Shown: positions 24,141 through 37,839 of the stretch, one piece after another
Layout of the letters: each line of letters starts with the position of its first letter
How positions within the stretch are numbered: the stretch's first letter is position 1
NCBI GenBank assembly: GCA_013396655.1
Contig: WBMV01008221.1
Coordinates: 805,905-869,904, forward strand
Length of the DNA stretch: 64,000 nucleotides
Origin: Campylorhamphus procurvoides
Taxonomy: Eukaryota; Chordata; Aves; Passeriformes; Dendrocolaptidae
Reading direction: 5' to 3'
Made by a program: the position numbers and the translations under genes
The notes under the pieces: model-generated
What the model saw: only the letters and a program-made list of their open reading frames with translations
Told to the model about the DNA's origin: nothing
The model's database searches: none

Positions 24141-26689
24141 GAAGCTTGCTCTGCAGTATTATTTCTACTAACTGTTATTAACCTACTGGAAAGCAAAACA
24201 TAGCTGGACCAAAGTACCCCACTTAGAACTAAACAAGCATGACAATTCAGAAGGTAAAGGCAATGTTCAGATACTTTGTGGAGTCTTTCTTTCTTTACCT
24301 TCCTGGCACGTATTACAGAACACCACGTGAAATGCCCCACCAGAAGACCCCAGTGAATAGAGTAGCTGAGTGGAGGTGTGACAGTGTCAGGGCTCAATCA
24401 GATAAACATGCACTTAGGGAATTAAAACTTACATACATTTACAAACAATACTGACTGTAACGGCCTTTTGGGGCCATCAAGTTCTAAGATTCCAAGTTAA
24501 ATATGGGAAACTGGCAATGCTAGAGTATCACAAGGTATTTAGGAGTAACTCCTGCCAAGCGAGCAGTCACCTGCAGCATCACCCTGCCATGGACTACGGC
24601 AGGAGGGATTGTCCTCTAATGGCAGTGGGTGGCTCAGGTTAGTACAGGGCTACTACTAATCTCTGAGAAAACCAGTGTGCACCTACCTTTGGCCTCCCAT
24701 GTTCTACAAATTCTCAGTAAAACCTAGTTGTGTCACCCTGCTTCCAAACCCATAGCTCCTTAGTGCACAGGAAACAAACCCCAGGTGCTGATAGGCCCCT
24801 TGAAAGCACATCTAGAGTCTTCACAGGACTATATGGTAAAGCACAGGCTGCACTTTGCCACCTGCTCCTAACTATACATTTGCAACATGGTATGTGTACA
24901 GGTGATGCTGTAATTCATCCTCACAGAGCACATTTTATGTGCCTAATGCCAAAGCACAAGTGCAAACACCTGAGACAAGGCAGCAGAAACTGAAATACCT
25001 AGAGCAGAAAGGTTCCCCATTGCTGCCAGTGTTCCCAGTACTGTCCTTTGCTGGTCTGCCATCAGGATGGAAGGAAAGAATTGTTGTCAGCAAGGCTCTG
25101 CCTCCTCCTGCTGCTAAGCACAAGCTTTTTATGTTTTTCCTGTTATGTGATGCCTGGGAAGTATTCTAGGATAACTTCTTAGGAATTCTGGGAGAAAGTG
25201 CCACACTGATAGCACCACTGTGTCTCTCCGTGCTGCATCCCAGGACTGGGGCATGGACTGAGCCCTTCACATACAGCCTGGTCTTTAGAAAGTCCATGCC
25301 AGGTCAAAGGGTCGTCTCCTTAAAGTTTTTACTGTATAAAAAACTGTTACAGCAGCCCTCAGGTCAGACTGCCCTAGCAATCCATTCCTTGCCTTAAAAG
25401 ACTTTTGGCTTGTTTCAGAAATTAAGTAAAAAAACCTTTACCGTAATTTGGTAGGGACATGATTCAAGGAAGCAGCTGCTGAGCAAGCCAGAGATGAAGC
25501 AAATAACACAGCTGATAGCAGCATTATCCCGTGCCCCCTTAGCAATGAAAACATGGACTGGGCTAATTCTCAGTGAAAGAAAATATCCTTTTTCATTTCC
25601 TTGGCAGGCACTTCAGCTTGGCTGCTTCAAGGCAGAAGCTGAAAACTCCCATAGCCAGGACTTTCCTTTTTGAGCACCTTGTGTCTTCCATACCAGAAAA
25701 GGATTTCCCTCCCTTCCTACTGCACTGTTCCCCTTTCTTCCCCAAGCAGTTTTCCTTCTCCTTACAGCCTGCTTTTCCTCCATCTAGCTGGGATCCTCTA
25801 CTCAAATGAGAAGTAATTAAGTCAAAAATAACCCATGAGGACTGGAATCCCCCTTTGCAAAATGTTCACATGGCAGCACTGCTTTCAAAGAAAGCAAGAT
25901 ATGACAAACAGACCAGAACCTAAACTTATGTGAAAACTGGAGCAGTTTCCACATGAAAGATGTAGAATATTTCCCTCACGGTTTTCCAGTGTAACCAAAC
26001 CTGCAGTGCATAACTTGGGGAGCAGGAAACCCAGGTTAAAAGTCCCCTGATAAACAAAGGTGGCCATCAAATCTACATCCCTGTGTTGTCCTGGCAAAAT
26101 AGCACAATTAAGCTGCTTGGTAAAACCATCATCTGTTGTTGTGTTGATCCTGTGCACTGCTCTATATGCCAGGGAAGCTGAAGATAACCAAGGTTCATCT
26201 TTTAATTTTGCTTAGGGCATAAATTCATACTGCTCTCTGCCCCCTCTTCAAAGCAACCCACATAGAAGGAAATGCTGTTTTCTCTGGGGTAATGCTGGCT
26301 GACAAGTCATCTTTAGCAAGAGTCTCTCCATATGAGATTAGGTTGTGGTACATTTGCTGATAGAGAATGCAGTGAGCAAACTGTAGTGACCTAAGTGTGT
26401 TACACTATCCCTTGTCTTTCAGGAGATCTGAACTGGAGATTTGGTGGTAAGAGAATTAGACACCAATTAACGGTCAGCATGTATAAACCCTATATATGAA
26501 TAAAACCATCCGTAAGGTCAAACACATATTAAATCACCTCCAAAAGCAATTGGTTCAATGTTATTGTGATTGCAATAGGAAATTGGGCAAATTATTATTC
26601 TCCATTTTCAACATTTAAAAATCAATGTGTTTGCCTTGTGAATATACCAAAAGCTATTCTGAATAAAAACCCAAAACCTGTAAAAAGTG
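24141..26689. other. Non-coding stretch
   Basis: Frames of 60-90 codons are scattered on both strands without recognisable products. GGGGCCATCAAGTTC at about 24472 has a faint CR1 flavour but is too short to call. Confidence 0.6.
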
Positions 26690-27010
26690 CCTAATTACAC
26701 TAAGTTTTCCATTCCGGCCTGCAATTGCCATTTCTCTCTCCTTAAGACCTTTTTTCTGGTGCATTTTCTTTATGTTATTAGTGCTGTCTATAAAATATGA
26801 ATCCCAATTCCATGATCATCATAAAAATCATAAAATTCTATGCCTGCCATGAAAATATTACATGATTTATTTTTGTGTGAAGTACATACTAAATCTAAGT
26901 ATCGAAATGGTATTTTGCCTCCTTGACATCAAGAACTTTAAAGACACACAATTTCTACTCAATTGTTATTATGTTACGTTTCTTTCGCTATTTTAAAACA
27001 GATACTTCAG
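26690..27010. promoter_or_regulatory. CNE-like block
   Basis: CpGs at 26715, 26903, 26977 and 26986 survive in very AT-rich DNA. Words such as ATGATCATCATAAAAATCAT and CAATTGTTATTATGTTACG are typical of HOX/PBX and SOX-type clusters. Confidence 0.37.
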
Positions 27011-28011
27011 AAGTTATTTATAGATTGAGGTTAATATTCATATTGCCATATGCTCTACAGTATTTGCTCATATACCCTCTTCATTTTTATTTTATATGAC
27101 ATATGGTGGCTGCATTATACACGGCATTCTCCTAATGTATTGCATATGCATATAAGGTTTAATACAATAGTGTGTATCTTCACCTTACACTTCACACTGA
27201 AAGATTTTGAACTGATAGACAAAGTAGCTCCTCCAATGTGCTCATGGACATGTTTAAGGTGAAAAGGTATGGTCAAAAATGCACTAGAGATCTGTGCTTT
27301 GGACCCTGATATAGACCCATATCCAAAACACTGCAGGGACAAAAAAATGCAACACAGATGGAGAGGAAACTTCTCTGGTGGCCAAGGATCCATCCCCACT
27401 CACAAATACATCCAGCATTCAATGGCTTGGTCTGAGAGGTCATCATATGGTTTTAAGCTCCCTATCAGCCTTAAGCACCCCACTGTTACAACTTGAGGGA
27501 CATGCTACGAAAGGGCAGGATTCTTCCCCTCTTGTGGACACCAGAGGTTTAAAATTGATTTTATTACCTTCATCTGATAGCTTCTTAATCTCACATCTTA
27601 ATGACTCCCATATGCAAGGTAGTGTCACTAAATATAAGTAAAATCATGCTACCAAAAGCCTTCTCTCAAGTTAAGACTAAACAAAACCTAAAACAAATAG
27701 GGAAACATCTAGAAATTCACTTCCAATTTACTGCATCATCCGCATTGCTAAGAGCACAGCAATGTGAAAAAATAAAAGTCTCAGAATATTGAAACATTTT
27801 AAACTGAAGTTTTCTTTGACATTTTCTTCCATTCTGTTTTGAAAGCTACAAAAAGAAATAAAAGTCAACACTCAAGTAAGCGAAAGAAAAAAAAATCATT
27901 TGACTGAACTATTTATCCACATTTAGTATTGCCAAGGAACAGAAACATCAGTTATTCACTCAGCTCTAGTCATCATCACACTCTATAAAGATCAGTAGTC
28001 ACAGAACACTC

Positions 28012-28032
28012 AAGAACTAATCATTAGTTCTT
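28012..28032. repeat. 21-base perfect palindrome holding TAATCATTA
   Basis: AAGAACTAAT (28012-28021) and ATTAGTTCTT (28023-28032) are exact reverse complements around one C. The centre, TAATCATTA, places two homeodomain core words (TAAT) head to head, so it could be a dimeric binding site. Confidence 0.93.
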
Positions 28033-29256
28033 CTTTCTAAGCGGAAAAAGGCCTCATGTTAATAATCAACAAGTACGTAAGATTTTCCATTAAACCTTCC
28101 AGAGTCTGACGTGCCTACAGCATTCTAATCCTCCAATTCATGGTTTATTGAATAATTTTTGTAGCTTTTTCCTAGACCAGGATTCTCACCATTGCTGTGT
28201 ATCCCAGCCTCGCTGCCACCATCATTTGCCATGCAAAGGCAGGGCTGGTTGCTTCAAGAGAAGACTTTGGTCTGTATTTCAGAGAAGTTACTGCAGGATC
28301 CCATCCAGTTAACTGCGAGGAAGGAGCAGAGAAAGCGTGGCCTGAGCCAAATGCTTTCCCAGGACTTTGTGTGTCACCTCTTCAAAGGAAACACAGTTCC
28401 TTGCTCTCAATAAAGAGCAACTCCATCCTGGTTGTGCAGGAGCATCTCGTTCCTTCCCTTGTGGGAACTGCACATGGGCTTTGTCCTTTCAATCTTGTTC
28501 CTTTCAGCTAATTAATATGAACAAATTATATTGGTAATAATTCTTACCGATAAATAACAATTACAAGGGCCTCACAATGCCTTCAACAGAAAGAAATATT
28601 GAAAACAAGAATACCAAATTTGCAGAGCCAAAAGGCCCCTAGTTTTCCCAGGGGGACTGGTGTTCTGGGGTGTGTTCATGGGTTCCCAGTGATTCCAGTA
28701 GGAATAAGGAGCACAACTCAAGCTCATAGCAGAGTTCAACAATGCACAGCTCAAAAGTCCTGTATGTGTCAAATTCCCATTTCAATCAACAGGAACTTAA
28801 GTGGAGTAAAAAGTACACAGCCTAGAAAAATTTGAATCTGTAGTTCAAAGGTTCAGTGAACTATGGCTTCCACTTCCAGGACCCGGGTTCAAAAAACTAG
28901 GCAAGGACAAAACCTTCTTTTCTGTCTACACAGCTAATCCCTATAAAAATACATGCCCATAAAATACTTCCAATACCTCATATGCATCCCCCACTGCCCT
29001 CCAATTCAAATGACACTTAATTAAGCCATCCGATTTTCAGAGGCTTTTTTCCCCCCTGTCAGAAACAATGAAGAAATACGTAGATTTCTTCTAAAGCCAT
29101 TGGCTTTAACTACTGTATCACGTACAAAGAACAGAAAGAAAAGCCTGGACAGGATGCAGAAACCATGAAGAAAAATTATTAAAGATTTAGGAAAAAGAAA
29201 AATCAATCAAGGGAGATACACAAACCTGATTAGGAAAGAAAAGATTGTATGCTCCC

Positions 29257-29277
29257 ATATATAAATATATATATATA
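29257..29277. repeat. Short AT microsatellite
   Basis: TA-dinucleotide tract with one AAA interruption near 29263-29265. Confidence 0.85.
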
Positions 29278-31997
29278 GGCATGTTAACGGGTGGCTGGTT
29301 CTTCTAAGATTAAAGAAAATAACCTAAGGTTAAATATCCTTTTGAGTTTCTCTGCTACCATCTACAAAACTGGAAACCTGTTTGCCATGGCTCCAAGCAA
29401 AGAGCTGATAACAGAATATTTTTGCAGCTAAATTCTTTCTTTTTCCACCAGCTCCTGAAGTCATGAGACAAATTCACTTGCCAGAAACTGATTGAGTACA
29501 GGGGATTTTTCCAAGTCTCTTTTCTGACCCAGATTTGTGTCTTTGTGCTTTCTGAACAGATGGATAAGATGATCATTCTTTAAAGATCCAAACTTAAATG
29601 AAAATGTGTTTAGTGGTTCCAGTGCAGGGAAATACAGTAAGCCATTAAACCATGACAAATTTGACACACACAACAACTTCAGGGAAAAGAGGCCAAAAAA
29701 ATGGAATGTCTACCTTACCAAAGCAGAAACTGAATCCGAGTGATTAAAAAAAGCAGCAAGGGAGATAAGAAAACAGCCATCCGTCCTTTCTGGGCTCACA
29801 GCGAGAGCAGCACAGCTCCTACGAGCTGCCCCCACCCAACCCTGCCCACCACCACTACCAAATTAGCACAGAAACACAAAACTCCCCGTTAGTGAAACAG
29901 CAAAGCTCCCTGGAAAAGGCAATGAGACACATCCTGCTAACTACTTGCCTTCAATTCACAAATGAATATGGTCAGGCTCAGCTAAAGCAAAAAAAAATGA
30001 ACCAAGACAACAAAACCCCACTGAATTGTGATTTATAGTGAATCTCTGACATTTTTATGGTCCTCAAACCAATAATGCAAGAAGAAACAGCAGACAGTGA
30101 GCTCTTGGCACTGGTATTGACTTCAAGGTCAGTGGAGCACAGAAACCCATTGGTTACTGATAAAATGGCCTCTCCTCCACCCGGCCGCTTCTGGTTTTCA
30201 GCAGAGAACTTCTTGGAAAGATGCAGGTGTTTGAATTTCGAGGTACTTAGCTCCCCTACTGCACTTGATAGAAAAATTACGTTGTTTAAACTTTTCAATC
30301 AACAGAATTTCTTCTTCCCTAGAGTCTGGAATTGCCTTATTTAGTATCAAGACTAGAAAAAGCAGGTTAACAGCTTGTAGTTATTCACATCTACATAGAA
30401 GTCTTTTATTCTTGAATCAAAAATGGTATTTCTATTATTATTCTTTCAACTCATACGTAAGGATAACACGATTGTGTCTGTAAGTAAGTGCCATACTGAA
30501 TTTAATCATGCTATTTATTTGCTTTGAATTATCCTGTATTCATTTTTTCTGTACTCTTAGGCATTGATAAAGTGGTTGTTACTATTACAGTAAATTAAAT
30601 GCACTTTAAAAGATTATCTTTTACATTTGTCATAACAAGAATTTACATCAATGTTTTTCTCTCTTTAAGTGGGTATAAAGAACCCATATACATTTTCTAA
30701 TTTATTATGTAGTATTTATTACATGAAAAACAGTTTCTTACCTAATCACAAATTATCCCAAATAACCCATGGTAAAAGACCTTCTGTATCAGGGACAGGA
30801 AAACAATCCAAAGATTTTTTTTTTGTGAACAAGCACAACTGATTTTCTAGTTCTTTTTCTGGGTAAAAGTACCTATTTCAAAATGCAAAGACTACATGGG
30901 AAGTAACAAGTACTGGGAGAAGGGGAGAAACCGAGTGAAAAGGAGCTGTGGGAAGGATGGAGGATGGATGTGACTGGCACACCTTTGAGCAGAGGAGGAA
31001 AATGGAGGTGGGATGCTGCATACGGGGAAGCAACCTCCCTTCCACCTGCATCCCTCTTTCTTTGGGTCAGTCCTGCTTATCCCTCACTGCCCACTGTGAG
31101 CAAAAGATGTGCTGGGGGTTTCGTGGCTGCCCTTTGTCACATTGCCTAATGGTTATCACTTAATTGCTGTGTTTCCTGAAGCAGGCAGTCCCCTAACGTA
31201 ATATATGAACTGCACAAGAGTGTTCTTCATACAAATTTACAGAAAGAGCCATTTAAACCTTAGATTTTAAATACTGCATTTGGTCTGCCAGTTACTTGCC
31301 TTTTTCTTACTTTACATATGTGGTGTTTTCCACATGTTTAGCACAGAAGCACACATTTGTTTGGACTCTCTATGTCCAAATCTCTATGTACTTTTTTAAT
31401 GCAATAAAATTGACAGATGACTTCTTTTTGCAACAGGTTTGGTAGAAGAAAATGTTTTGGGTTGGTTTTTTATTTTTTTTTCTTGATGGCTGTTTAGACA
31501 GCAGTCTTAAAAAATGACTAGTCACTAAAATTCCTCATGCTCATTTCATATTGTGTTGATTCATATTAAATTCATGACAACAAAAAAGCAACTTGAGGCA
31601 CTTTTGGAAATGACCACTCTTTAGTGCTTCTCTCCTCCAGGCTCGATAGGCCCAGAGTCCATAAAGCTGCCTGCTGTCTTGTGTCATGAAAAGAAACAGC
31701 TTTGCCTGGGAATGCCATTACTGTGTAATGAGGCATGCAGCAAAATATACCTTCAGCAGCCACTTGATGAAGGCTTGCTGACACACCAGACCAGACAGAA
31801 ATGTTTTTTTGTGTGTTCTTCCTTATTTTGTCCATCAATCACATCATTAGTCAAAGCAGACAGCTCTGTCAGCTGGGCACAGATGCAGACTGGCAGGCGA
31901 TCAGTGGACAGGTGTTAGAGCTCTCCCAAAACAAGATCTTGAAATGAGAAAAGGAGTGAAGACCTTGTTCCAAGGGCTGGAATGTCAATATATTAAC

Positions 31998-32030
31998 AAA
32001 AAAAAAAAAAACCAAACAAAAAGGAAAAAA
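31998..32030. repeat. A-rich low-complexity tract
   Basis: An A14 run is followed by AACCAAACAAAAAGG and a further A run. It borders the CNE-like block that starts near 32100. Confidence 0.85.
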
Positions 32031-32099
32031 AATCTCCAACCCTGCCAACATATAAAAATCCCCAGCACCCAGGAGGGGAAAAGTTCATAGGGGATGCTC

Positions 32100-32400
32100 A
32101 AAGCCACTACACAGAGACTTCGAGAAAAGTTAAAAGGAGCTGCCACTTTGCATTACATTTTCATTTCTGCCTGTATTAGCTGGTGTCGGTGGATAACAGC
32201 AACGTCCAGCATTTGCTGCTTTGAATAGAGTCTAAAGGACATTATGTAAACAGTATTGTACTTCAGTTTCATTAGGAAAATCCTCCATGGCACATGGATT
32301 TATTTGTCCGAGGCTTCTGTCATTAAGCTGAGACACTAATACCCACAACGAGCATATATACTTTCAGTTTGACGTGCAAAATGGCAGAGGGCTACACGAG
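32100..32400. promoter_or_regulatory. CpG-retaining CNE-like block
   Basis: CpGs at 32121, 32187, 32203, 32309, 32349, 32373 and 32397 are spread through about 280 bases of repeat-free sequence. Notable words are TTTGCATTACATTTTC (POU/homeodomain), GGTGTCGGTGGATAACAGC and CAGTTTGACGTGCAAAATGG. Confidence 0.42.
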
Positions 32401-34817
32401 GGATCTCATTTTCATTATAAGAACCAAAAACATAAACAGAGTGAGATACATCCAAAGTGCCCCTGGTCACAGGGAGTGCTAATCACGCAGAGGCAAACTC
32501 TATGTCTCCCAAGTCCCTATGCAGGCAAAACCCCCACCAGCGTCATCCCAGGCTGTCCTCTGCCAGCTTCTGGCATGACAGCCCACCTGCACACTGTGGT
32601 GCTGCCATGGCTGCACACAGGGCTGCCACCACAGTGAGGGACCCTCAGTGCTCTTGGGGGACTCGTGTCTCTCTTTGTGCAGGATGGCTGGGTGGTGAAC
32701 CCGCTCCCCAGATGTACTTTGCTCAGCAATTTGCACAGCATCTTCTTCCTCAGGTCATTCAGCCATTGGTTATATTTCTGTAAACTGGAGCCAGTTCTCT
32801 CTCACAATGTTTTTGTATGGGCACTTTAAAGCAAAGGGTGTTTCATTTCCTTCCCATCCTCTCAAGCTAGGTTTTTTGTCTACAGTCACACTTTGAATTC
32901 TAGAAGGTTTTTAATAATGAGTCTGGCTAATATTGTTTCTGAACAGCTTTGCATGCATTGTGTGCTCTTTTTGAGTAATATTAGATAATTCTCCAGCTCC
33001 TTGTCACCAGGCACGTGATAAATCTCCAGCAGAATCTCATTGTTCTGAGTCAAAGTCATTCCCCCAAACCTGGGCAAAAGGGTGCTCCTGTGAGGTCCAA
33101 AACAAAATAATTTTATCTATAATATGCTTCTCAATCTTGCTACGGCTGAGTTGGCCAAACTGAATTAAAAGACCTTTTTATTAATCCCAGATGAACCCAG
33201 CTCCACAGAAAAGCAAGCAGCAAATCCCCCACTAAGATGAGTGGGAGAGAGCAATCCTTTGGGAGAAAAACTCTCAAGCAAAGAATGCCATCAGGACCAT
33301 ACAAAAAGGGCAAAGATGTTCACAATAAAAGTGCAAGAATTGAACAGTCTGGGCAGGGATACCACTTCCAACTACTGTTTAGTATAGTCTTATTTTAGCA
33401 AGAAAGACAAGCCCCTGGAGTGCGGTGATTTGAAGGGGGAAAAAAAAATCAATTAGTGGTAACTCCCAGGAAAGTGGAACCAACCAAAGAGCTAACCAGC
33501 TTCTTGCTGACAGAAAACGAGTTTGCCAAAACCATGTCACTTTTCAATTAAAAAAAATACAACTGATAAACTAGAAAACTTCCCCTTTAGAAACAGAGGT
33601 AAAGTGGTTTGGGGAAAGGGACAGCAAGTCAATTGAACAGAAGACATGTACAATTCACAGCTGGAAAGCCGCAGTGATAATTGAGGTGTCTAGGTGGGAT
33701 CACAGGTTTTGCTTCAACTTTTGCTCCTGCCCATTGCAGCTGTCTTTAAAATCCTGCAATTACTCGAGGCTTTCCTGTTTTCTTCAGGTCTTCACTGTCC
33801 CCTGTCTCGCTTTGCCCCTTTGCTCATGTTTACACTCTGCTTCCTCTGCTTTATTTCAACCCTTGCTGACCCATCATCCTCCCTTACCTCTTCCCCTGGG
33901 CTTTATTCCTTCTTCTTCTTCCTCCTGTCTTTAACCAGCTCAATCAAACTCCAGTTTCTTGGTATTAGTAGTGAAAAATATGTTTTAAAATGAAAAAAAA
34001 ATGTAACATGTATATCTTGCATTTAAATGCACTGATCTACTAAAAATAACACCAAGAGCACACCATCATCATTTCTGTGAAACAACTGTGGGTTCCCACA
34101 TGCTGCCAGCAGACTGACCTGTGTGGAGCCCTCAGGCCCATCGGCTCCTGGGTCATTGGGAGTGCTCAAGGCACTGCTGCTCAACCACAACTTGGTCCTG
34201 AGAGCAGAGCCAGGAGGAGATCAAACAGCTTCACACACACTCCATCCCCACCCAGGGCTCCTCTGCCCCTTCACATCTCACTGAGTGGCTGTCAGCTGTA
34301 TCTCTCCACAACTCCCTGCCTGTGATGATGAAGACACTGCCCATCTCCTGAGGGAAGTCAGGAAGCCAGGACCAGACCCTCATGCTCTGTTGAGCAGGCA
34401 AAAACCCACATTCACCATCATCCCAGCAGCTCCACGAGCAGGGTGAGTTCAAAGCTTCTGCTGCAGGAGGCTCCAGAGTTGGGCTGTATGAAGATTTACT
34501 TCAAACACATGAGGAATAAGCATTAATCTCAATTCTCCCAGGAAAGCAGAGTTTCTGTGTATGCTCTTGGACCTCCTTGCGTGCCAGCACTGTGGTAGGT
34601 CCGAGCTGAGGTGGTTGGTGTGCTGCTGATGGGCTCTGGGGATGGAGCATCACCTGACTTCTCCCAGTGCAAGACAGAGCACAACAATATACACAGCTCC
34701 AAATTTTATACAATGGGATTCCTCTGAAAAGAGAAGGCTCCTGGTGAAATATCAAGGTAACATGGATTTTAACTTGTGCCATGACTGGTTTTGGTCATTT
34801 ATTTTAGAAACTATTTT
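32401..34817. other. Non-coding stretch with two GC-richer patches
   Basis: GC-richer patches at 32440-32720 and 34080-34460 carry overlapping frames on both strands, up to 108 codons. No repeat family or domain is recognised. Confidence 0.6.
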
Positions 34818-34870
34818 GAAAAAACCCCCAAACAAACAAGAAAACAAGCCAAACAAAAAAAGGAAAAAAG
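34818..34870. repeat. A-rich (AAAC-like) low-complexity tract
   Basis: A degenerate mixture of AAAC and AAACA words with C5 and AAG interruptions. It resembles the tract at 46996-47045. Confidence 0.8.
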
Positions 34871-34949
34871 TCCATTTTACTTCAATAAATAATAGGCTGG
34901 AGGGAGGGTGAAGGGAGGAGGAAAGGAAGAGAAATTAGGATCACTGAAA

Positions 34950-35320
34950 GGTCAGGTGCCTTTATACAGCACAAGGGAAAAGGAGCAGGCTTTCAGATCT
35001 TTCCAAGAGCTGACCTTTGTAAAGATGTGCTCAGCATGAAGGGGGTAATACCTGATACAGAGCCACACATCTACCTTTAAATAAGAATTAAAGCCAGATC
35101 TCTCTGGAGATACCATTAATCTAATGAGCCTTTAGAAGTCACTGTTGTGCCAAACAGACCTGGGTGGGACACATTTATCTGGTAAAAGGAAATAGTCACG
35201 CCAAAGGAGCATAGTCCACCAAATGTTTATTAATAAAGTCTGTTAAATATCCCTTATCCTGTGGAATGGGAACTAACAGTCATTAACTTTGTTACCCGGC
35301 TTTTAATTGTGTGTGCATTC
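34950..35320. promoter_or_regulatory. CNE-like block with posterior-HOX-type words
   Basis: The block has the even, run-free texture of conserved enhancers. Words include ACCATTAATCTAATGAGC, TGTTTATTAATAAAGTC (HOX/CDX-type TTTATTA) and GTCATTAACTTTGTTACCC. CpGs at 35199 and 35297. A TGACCTTTG-type nuclear receptor half site occurs near 35011. Confidence 0.37.
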
Positions 35321-37797
35321 AAACCTGTCCAAAAAAATCAGAGAATGAAAAAAGTAAACGTGGTCCTTGTGCCTACCCTTGCCAGTGGCCAGGGCTCCTA
35401 TGGAAATGGTAAACTCAAGGACCTCAGTTCTCAAAACAAGAACGGAAGGAAGAAAAGTAACATATTAACTTGACTCAAACACTGATGACTTGGGTTTTAA
35501 ACCAGATTTCTCTTGAGATGCTGAACAAACTGTTTCTTATAGAAATAATGTGGGGCTAATTTGTGGCTGAATGGATGTTTTAGACTACAGATGTTTCTGT
35601 GTGGTGGCAGCAGGGATCACACAAGGACTTGGAGTGAATTACTTACATGGTGGGTGAAGTTGCAGAGGTGAGAAGGTGCACTTGGAGTCCTTGGTGGCTT
35701 CAGCTTGTCACTTCTACCAAACTTCATGATGAGTCCACACCCTGCTGTGAGAAAGCACCTGGTAAAGTCAATCTGCCAAAAGAACATAAGGTGAAAAGCA
35801 GGGTCCACTCAAACAGGGCAGCTTTCCTGCTATATTTATGCTCCAGTGGCAGCATGCAAAAATCATATGACATATCCCCTTGTTTCTGCAGCCTGGATCC
35901 TCTCTCTGCAGCTTTGTCATCGATCTCTTGTTCTACATTAGGCTCTTACACAGCCCATTGGGGCTGATTTGTCAATAATTTCAAAGGTTATTCAAACTTT
36001 CAAGCTTTATTGTGATTCTTAATGGATCATCTCCATAGAGCAATTTAGAAGTGTGGGAGAAGGAAAGTTGTGCAGCCACGGAGAAGTGACAGTGCCAGGT
36101 TTGTGACAATGCTGCTGGAACACTGCATAGTGTCACCACTGCACCTCACACACCAAAGCACCGTGCCAGACCCACACCAGTACTTTCAAGGAAGACACCA
36201 AGAGTTGTTATGGTTCAGGAAGATGAAGAACATGAATTAGTAAGAAACAACAATGCTAGCAGACAGACGCCATCACCACCACGCTGGAACTCAATGGAGT
36301 TGGATTGTCAGCAGTCTTATAACTTGAAGGACAGTGCTTGCCATTTTTTAACCTGCTTGTTAAATGAAAAGCATGAGATTCAGAGGAAAAAACCCACAAT
36401 TTAGCACGATATTACAAGACCTTTCTTGTGGATTGGTGTGGAACCAATCTTCGCAACAAATATCAAACTCCTGTCTCCAAGAGCCTCACCTTTTAAAAGC
36501 CCAGAGAAATACTTAATATCGCCCTTTGACATCTCCTTCCCACCCCCAGACTAAAGATGCTACAGAAACTTGACCTAATTATTGTGCCAACTCCTGTATT
36601 TGAAGCCAAAAATAACCCCACTGATGCTGGTGGAATTAAGACAACATAAACAAAAGGTGGTTTTGTCCCACTTGGCAACAGACAAACTGCACAGAGTTAG
36701 TTGGGGAAGGAGGAAAGTGTAGGGCACAGCCCAGCTATGCCAGGGGAGCAGGAACAAGGTAAAGTGTCAATTCCCTGTCTACCCCAGTCCCTTTGAAGTG
36801 GGAGATCTGTCTTAACTCCTGGCCACACTGAAGGCAGTGACAAAACTCTCTCACTGAATTTTTCTATTCATCTAAAGTGTCAGTCTCTATTTTTTAGTGG
36901 TCTTAAACTAGAATGTTTCATCAGTTGAGAGCTGCCAGTTATAACAGTTATGTTGGGAGGAACAGCAGATTTTATCTAAACCATACAATTACCTTTGGAA
37001 AATATATATTTTTTTAAGTCTATCTATATCTGTAGAGTACACCCAACGCACCTGTCAACCACATATACTATATGTCAAAGTCATCACAGAATATCAAGTA
37101 GATGTCAATCAAGTTGGTCTTTAAAAGTAAGAACTTCTATCCTGGAGCCACTGAAAAGAGCTATGTGATTAATGCATAGAAGTACACCTATTTTATTATA
37201 GCTATCATATTGTATTAAATCATATGTTCACTATAAGGGTTTTATAAGTACAAATATCAGCTGTAAACTAGGACATGGCTAATGTTCCCTTTCCAAATAA
37301 ATAAATCCAGTAATTTTCACTTTCAAGATGGCAGCAGTCCACTGCTCAGAAAAGCTTTACTATAAAAGCAGCCAGACAATATTTTCTGCAGTAAATCTAC
37401 CAATGAAAACTTCAACTGTGCAGGGTTTGCTGGGTGCATGTATGGCTTTTACCTTTCCTTGGATGAGGACTGCTCATGTGAATAAAGATGTCAAGAAAAT
37501 GGGACCTCCTATAGGTAAAGATTAAATTTACAGATTATATGCATGATAATGCAAGACTGCTGTGTATTTTGCTGTGAAATACTCTTGCTTTTTCATACCT
37601 TTGTCTCAGTAGTGCTGAGGAGGAAAACTCCTCTTACTTGTAAAAATGCGAAGTACAGGAAATCTCTTGTCCTAAGCCATGATGGAAACGTGAACTCTCA
37701 AATGTATTCATGAACAAAAGTGTGAAATAAAAAGGAAAACAACCCAGTATAAAACAAATCACTAATTCATTTTGGAGCACTTAATTTCTGTTTAAAA

Positions 37798-37839
37798 TAG
37801 TTTAGGTTTCTAAAAAAAAAAATCCTTTAACCTAAACTA
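37798..37839. repeat. Perfect 11-bp-arm hairpin with A-rich loop
   Basis: TAGTTTAGGTT (37798-37808) and AACCTAAACTA (37829-37839) are exact reverse complements around a 20-base loop that is mainly an A11 run. It could be a small remnant inverted repeat. Confidence 0.93.

Larger units (their letters stand above)
27011..31997. other. Non-coding stretch
   Basis: Holds the palindrome at 28012-28032 and the AT tract at 29257. The part at 30480-30620 is AT-rich and even-textured, and might be regulatory. Frames up to 106 codons are unrecognised and overlap. Confidence 0.6.

Noticed and set aside
24455..24500. Possible third CR1 end (GGGGCCATCAAGTTC)
   Set aside because: Only one short word fits and the rest does not follow the CR1 order.
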